NCBI RefSeq assembly: GCF_026210795.1 | Contig: NC_089443.1 | Coordinates: forward strand, 1,922,001 to 1,986,000 | DNA: 64,000 nucleotides | Direction: 5' to 3' | Source of the DNA: Rhizophagus irregularis | Lineage: Eukaryota; Glomeromycota; Glomeromycetes; Glomerales; Glomeraceae | Part shown: positions 62,689 to 64,000 of the stretch, in pieces | Position numbering within the stretch: the first letter of the stretch is position 1 | Layout: each line of letters opens with the position of its first letter | Notes under the pieces: generated by a model | What the model saw: only the letters and a program-made list of their open reading frames with translations | What the model was told of the DNA's origin: nothing | Database searches by the model: none | Made by a program: the position numbers and the translations under genes

Positions 62689-62955
62689 GTGCCGATCATT
62701 TATAATTCTGCCCAAATTTGCGGAATTTTTCGGCGTGTCACTGGAGTCGAACTGTCGAAGTATGCATTATTCCGATATAAAGGACCTTTCAGCATTCTAG
62801 TCACCGGAAAGAGTGGTACTGGTAAGGCCAATTTACTTGCAAATCTTGTTCTTGGAAATAAGAGCGAGCATACATACAAGTGGAATCTAGCACCTTATAG
62901 AGTACGCAGAAAATTTTCCACCAAGTTATTTTGTGTTTCTTTCGCGAATTTTTGA
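62689..62955 (+). pseudogene. Fragment of a P-loop protein
   Basis: 88 residues with GPFSILVTGKSGTGKANLLA then NLVLGNKSEH, a Walker A region in which the usual Ser/Thr after GK is Ala. Similar PFxILVAGKxGSGKTNLLANL proteins form a multicopy family in Glomeromycotina, from memory. No Walker B or later part follows in frame, so it is a truncated remnant. Confidence 0.5.
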
Positions 62956-63617
62956 TTTCAAAGTAGTTACGACTTCAATAGACAAGATGGAATCTACTTG
63001 AATATAAAATAAGTAGTAAGTACGTAAAAATTGATGCCAACTAACGTGTTATTCGACGTACTATTCGTCCGATAGTATATTATCTCTATGGAAAGTCTGG
63101 TCAAATAAGCAAGTCAAATTCCGGACAATACTTTTCATAGGGTAATGATTCAATATTTATAAAAAAAAAAGAGATAGTAGTGGATTGTTTCTTCTTATAT
63201 CTTTGTGGTGAAACAGCAAGAGTTACAGATTAACTGAGATACTTTATCATCACTAATCATGCTATTACAATTTACAAACAAATCTCTCTTTTAAGCGTTG
63301 TTTATTTGTTTTCTTCAGAGAAGACATTGAAGATATTACTTTATAAGTATTTTTTTTTTTCTAAAAAAGTTATATATACTTTTCATATAATCTAAAGAAA
63401 TCATGAGATTGATATTCATCCAAAGAAACAATTCATGCCCAATCTAAATTAAAAGTTCATTTCATAATCACGAGTTTCCGTTATCATAAATAAAAATGGC
63501 ATTACGTGAATGCCTTATAAATCTTGGAAACTATTGATAAAAGATACATGCATATATTCTTTTTAAATATACAGATTTCATCTAATAGACAAAATAAAAT
63601 CATATTGTAATAGTTCA
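62956..63617. other. Spacer before the second MFS copy
   Basis: No feature recognised. Confidence 0.35.
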
Positions 63618-63785
63618 TTTAATGAAAATTTTCCTTTAAATATTATAAAGTATTAATAAACTTTTTTAGATTTATTATACAAATACGGAATCTAATTCTA
63701 AGTTATTAACACTCTATAAAAAAATTTTTGATTTTTTTCTTTTCAAAAAAAAAAAATAAATAATAACAATTTTTAAATAAATTGA

Positions 63786-64000
63786 TTACTCATCAATCCT
63801 AGAATTGATCTTTTCTCTCCAATATTTTCCTTTGTAACTAACAACAAATAAACAAACCACACCAATAAAAGAAACGCAAATCATGATGGTATAAATCAAA
63901 CCAATACCAACAGCTTCTTCAAAAGGTACAGATATAAAAGTAAATAATGTGGCTGCGAACGATCTCGTAAGGTTATTAATTGCAACTGCTGATGCACTTC
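63786..64000 (-). CDS. Second MFS transporter copy, C-terminal end (cut by window edge)
   Basis: The stop codon (63786-63788) and the last about 70 residues match the MFS gene at 54903-55190 almost base for base; differences include Ser-to-Phe and Ala-to-Thr in the TRSSAAALFTF segment (TRSFAATLFTF here) and a silent change near the end. Downstream identity begins at about 63618. The rest of the gene is outside the window, so whether it is intact is unknown. Confidence 0.9.
   Translation of the reverse strand, partial: SASAVAINNLTRSFAATLFTFISVPFEEAVGIGLIYTIMICVSFIGVVCLFVVSYKGKYWREKINSRIDE

Overview
The window looks like nuclear DNA of an arbuscular mycorrhizal fungus (Glomeromycotina, Rhizophagus-like). 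Three things point there: a very AT-rich sequence with many short GT-AG introns, conserved single-copy eukaryotic genes, and diverged protein kinases that begin with a CxxC...WCxxC zinc-ribbon-like motif followed by pseudogene copies and many small repeats. The species assignment is an inference from gene content; no marker gene was checked.

The window has two compartments. Positions 1-18383 form a compact conserved block: the 5' part of a Misato/DML1 gene (minus strand, running off the left edge), PEX1 (plus), gamma-glutamyl phosphate reductase PRO2 (minus), pinin PNN (plus) and a long VWA8 gene (plus). DML1/PEX1 and PRO2/PNN are two head-to-head pairs with start codons only 185 and 202 bp apart. 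The genes serve mitochondrial morphology, peroxisomal import, proline synthesis, splicing, and a mitochondrial dynein-like AAA protein.

From about 18.4 kb on, the DNA is sparse and accessory. It holds a two-domain kinase with a low-complexity Asn/Asp/Thr tail (21.5-23.7 kb), an essentially intact 8.7-kb LINE retrotransposon with a 14-bp target-site duplication (26588-35323), a decayed SAM-domain gene (35.7-36.2 kb), a degenerate Hsp20-like gene next to a palindromic element (37.3-38.2 kb), a second zinc-ribbon kinase (41.0-42.4 kb), a decayed kinase-Sel1 gene (50.2-52.1 kb), a 14-cysteine small secreted protein (48981-49322), a DHA1-type MFS transporter (54.9-56.8 kb) with a second copy starting at the right edge (63.6-64.0 kb), and an inverted, broken duplicate of the second kinase (59.6-61.0 kb).

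Several families of short inverted-repeat elements are scattered through the accessory half: an inverted pair of MITE copies at 26.1 and 45.6 kb, two elements whose ends are arrays of about 15-bp units (46.5 and 57.9 kb), a hairpin MITE with a relative (54.5 and 58.5 kb), and others. The most unusual points are the loss of the HRD catalytic aspartate in both non-broken kinases, the cysteine-rich secreted candidate effector, the recently inserted LINE, and the array-ended elements. No tRNA, rRNA or CRISPR was recognised.
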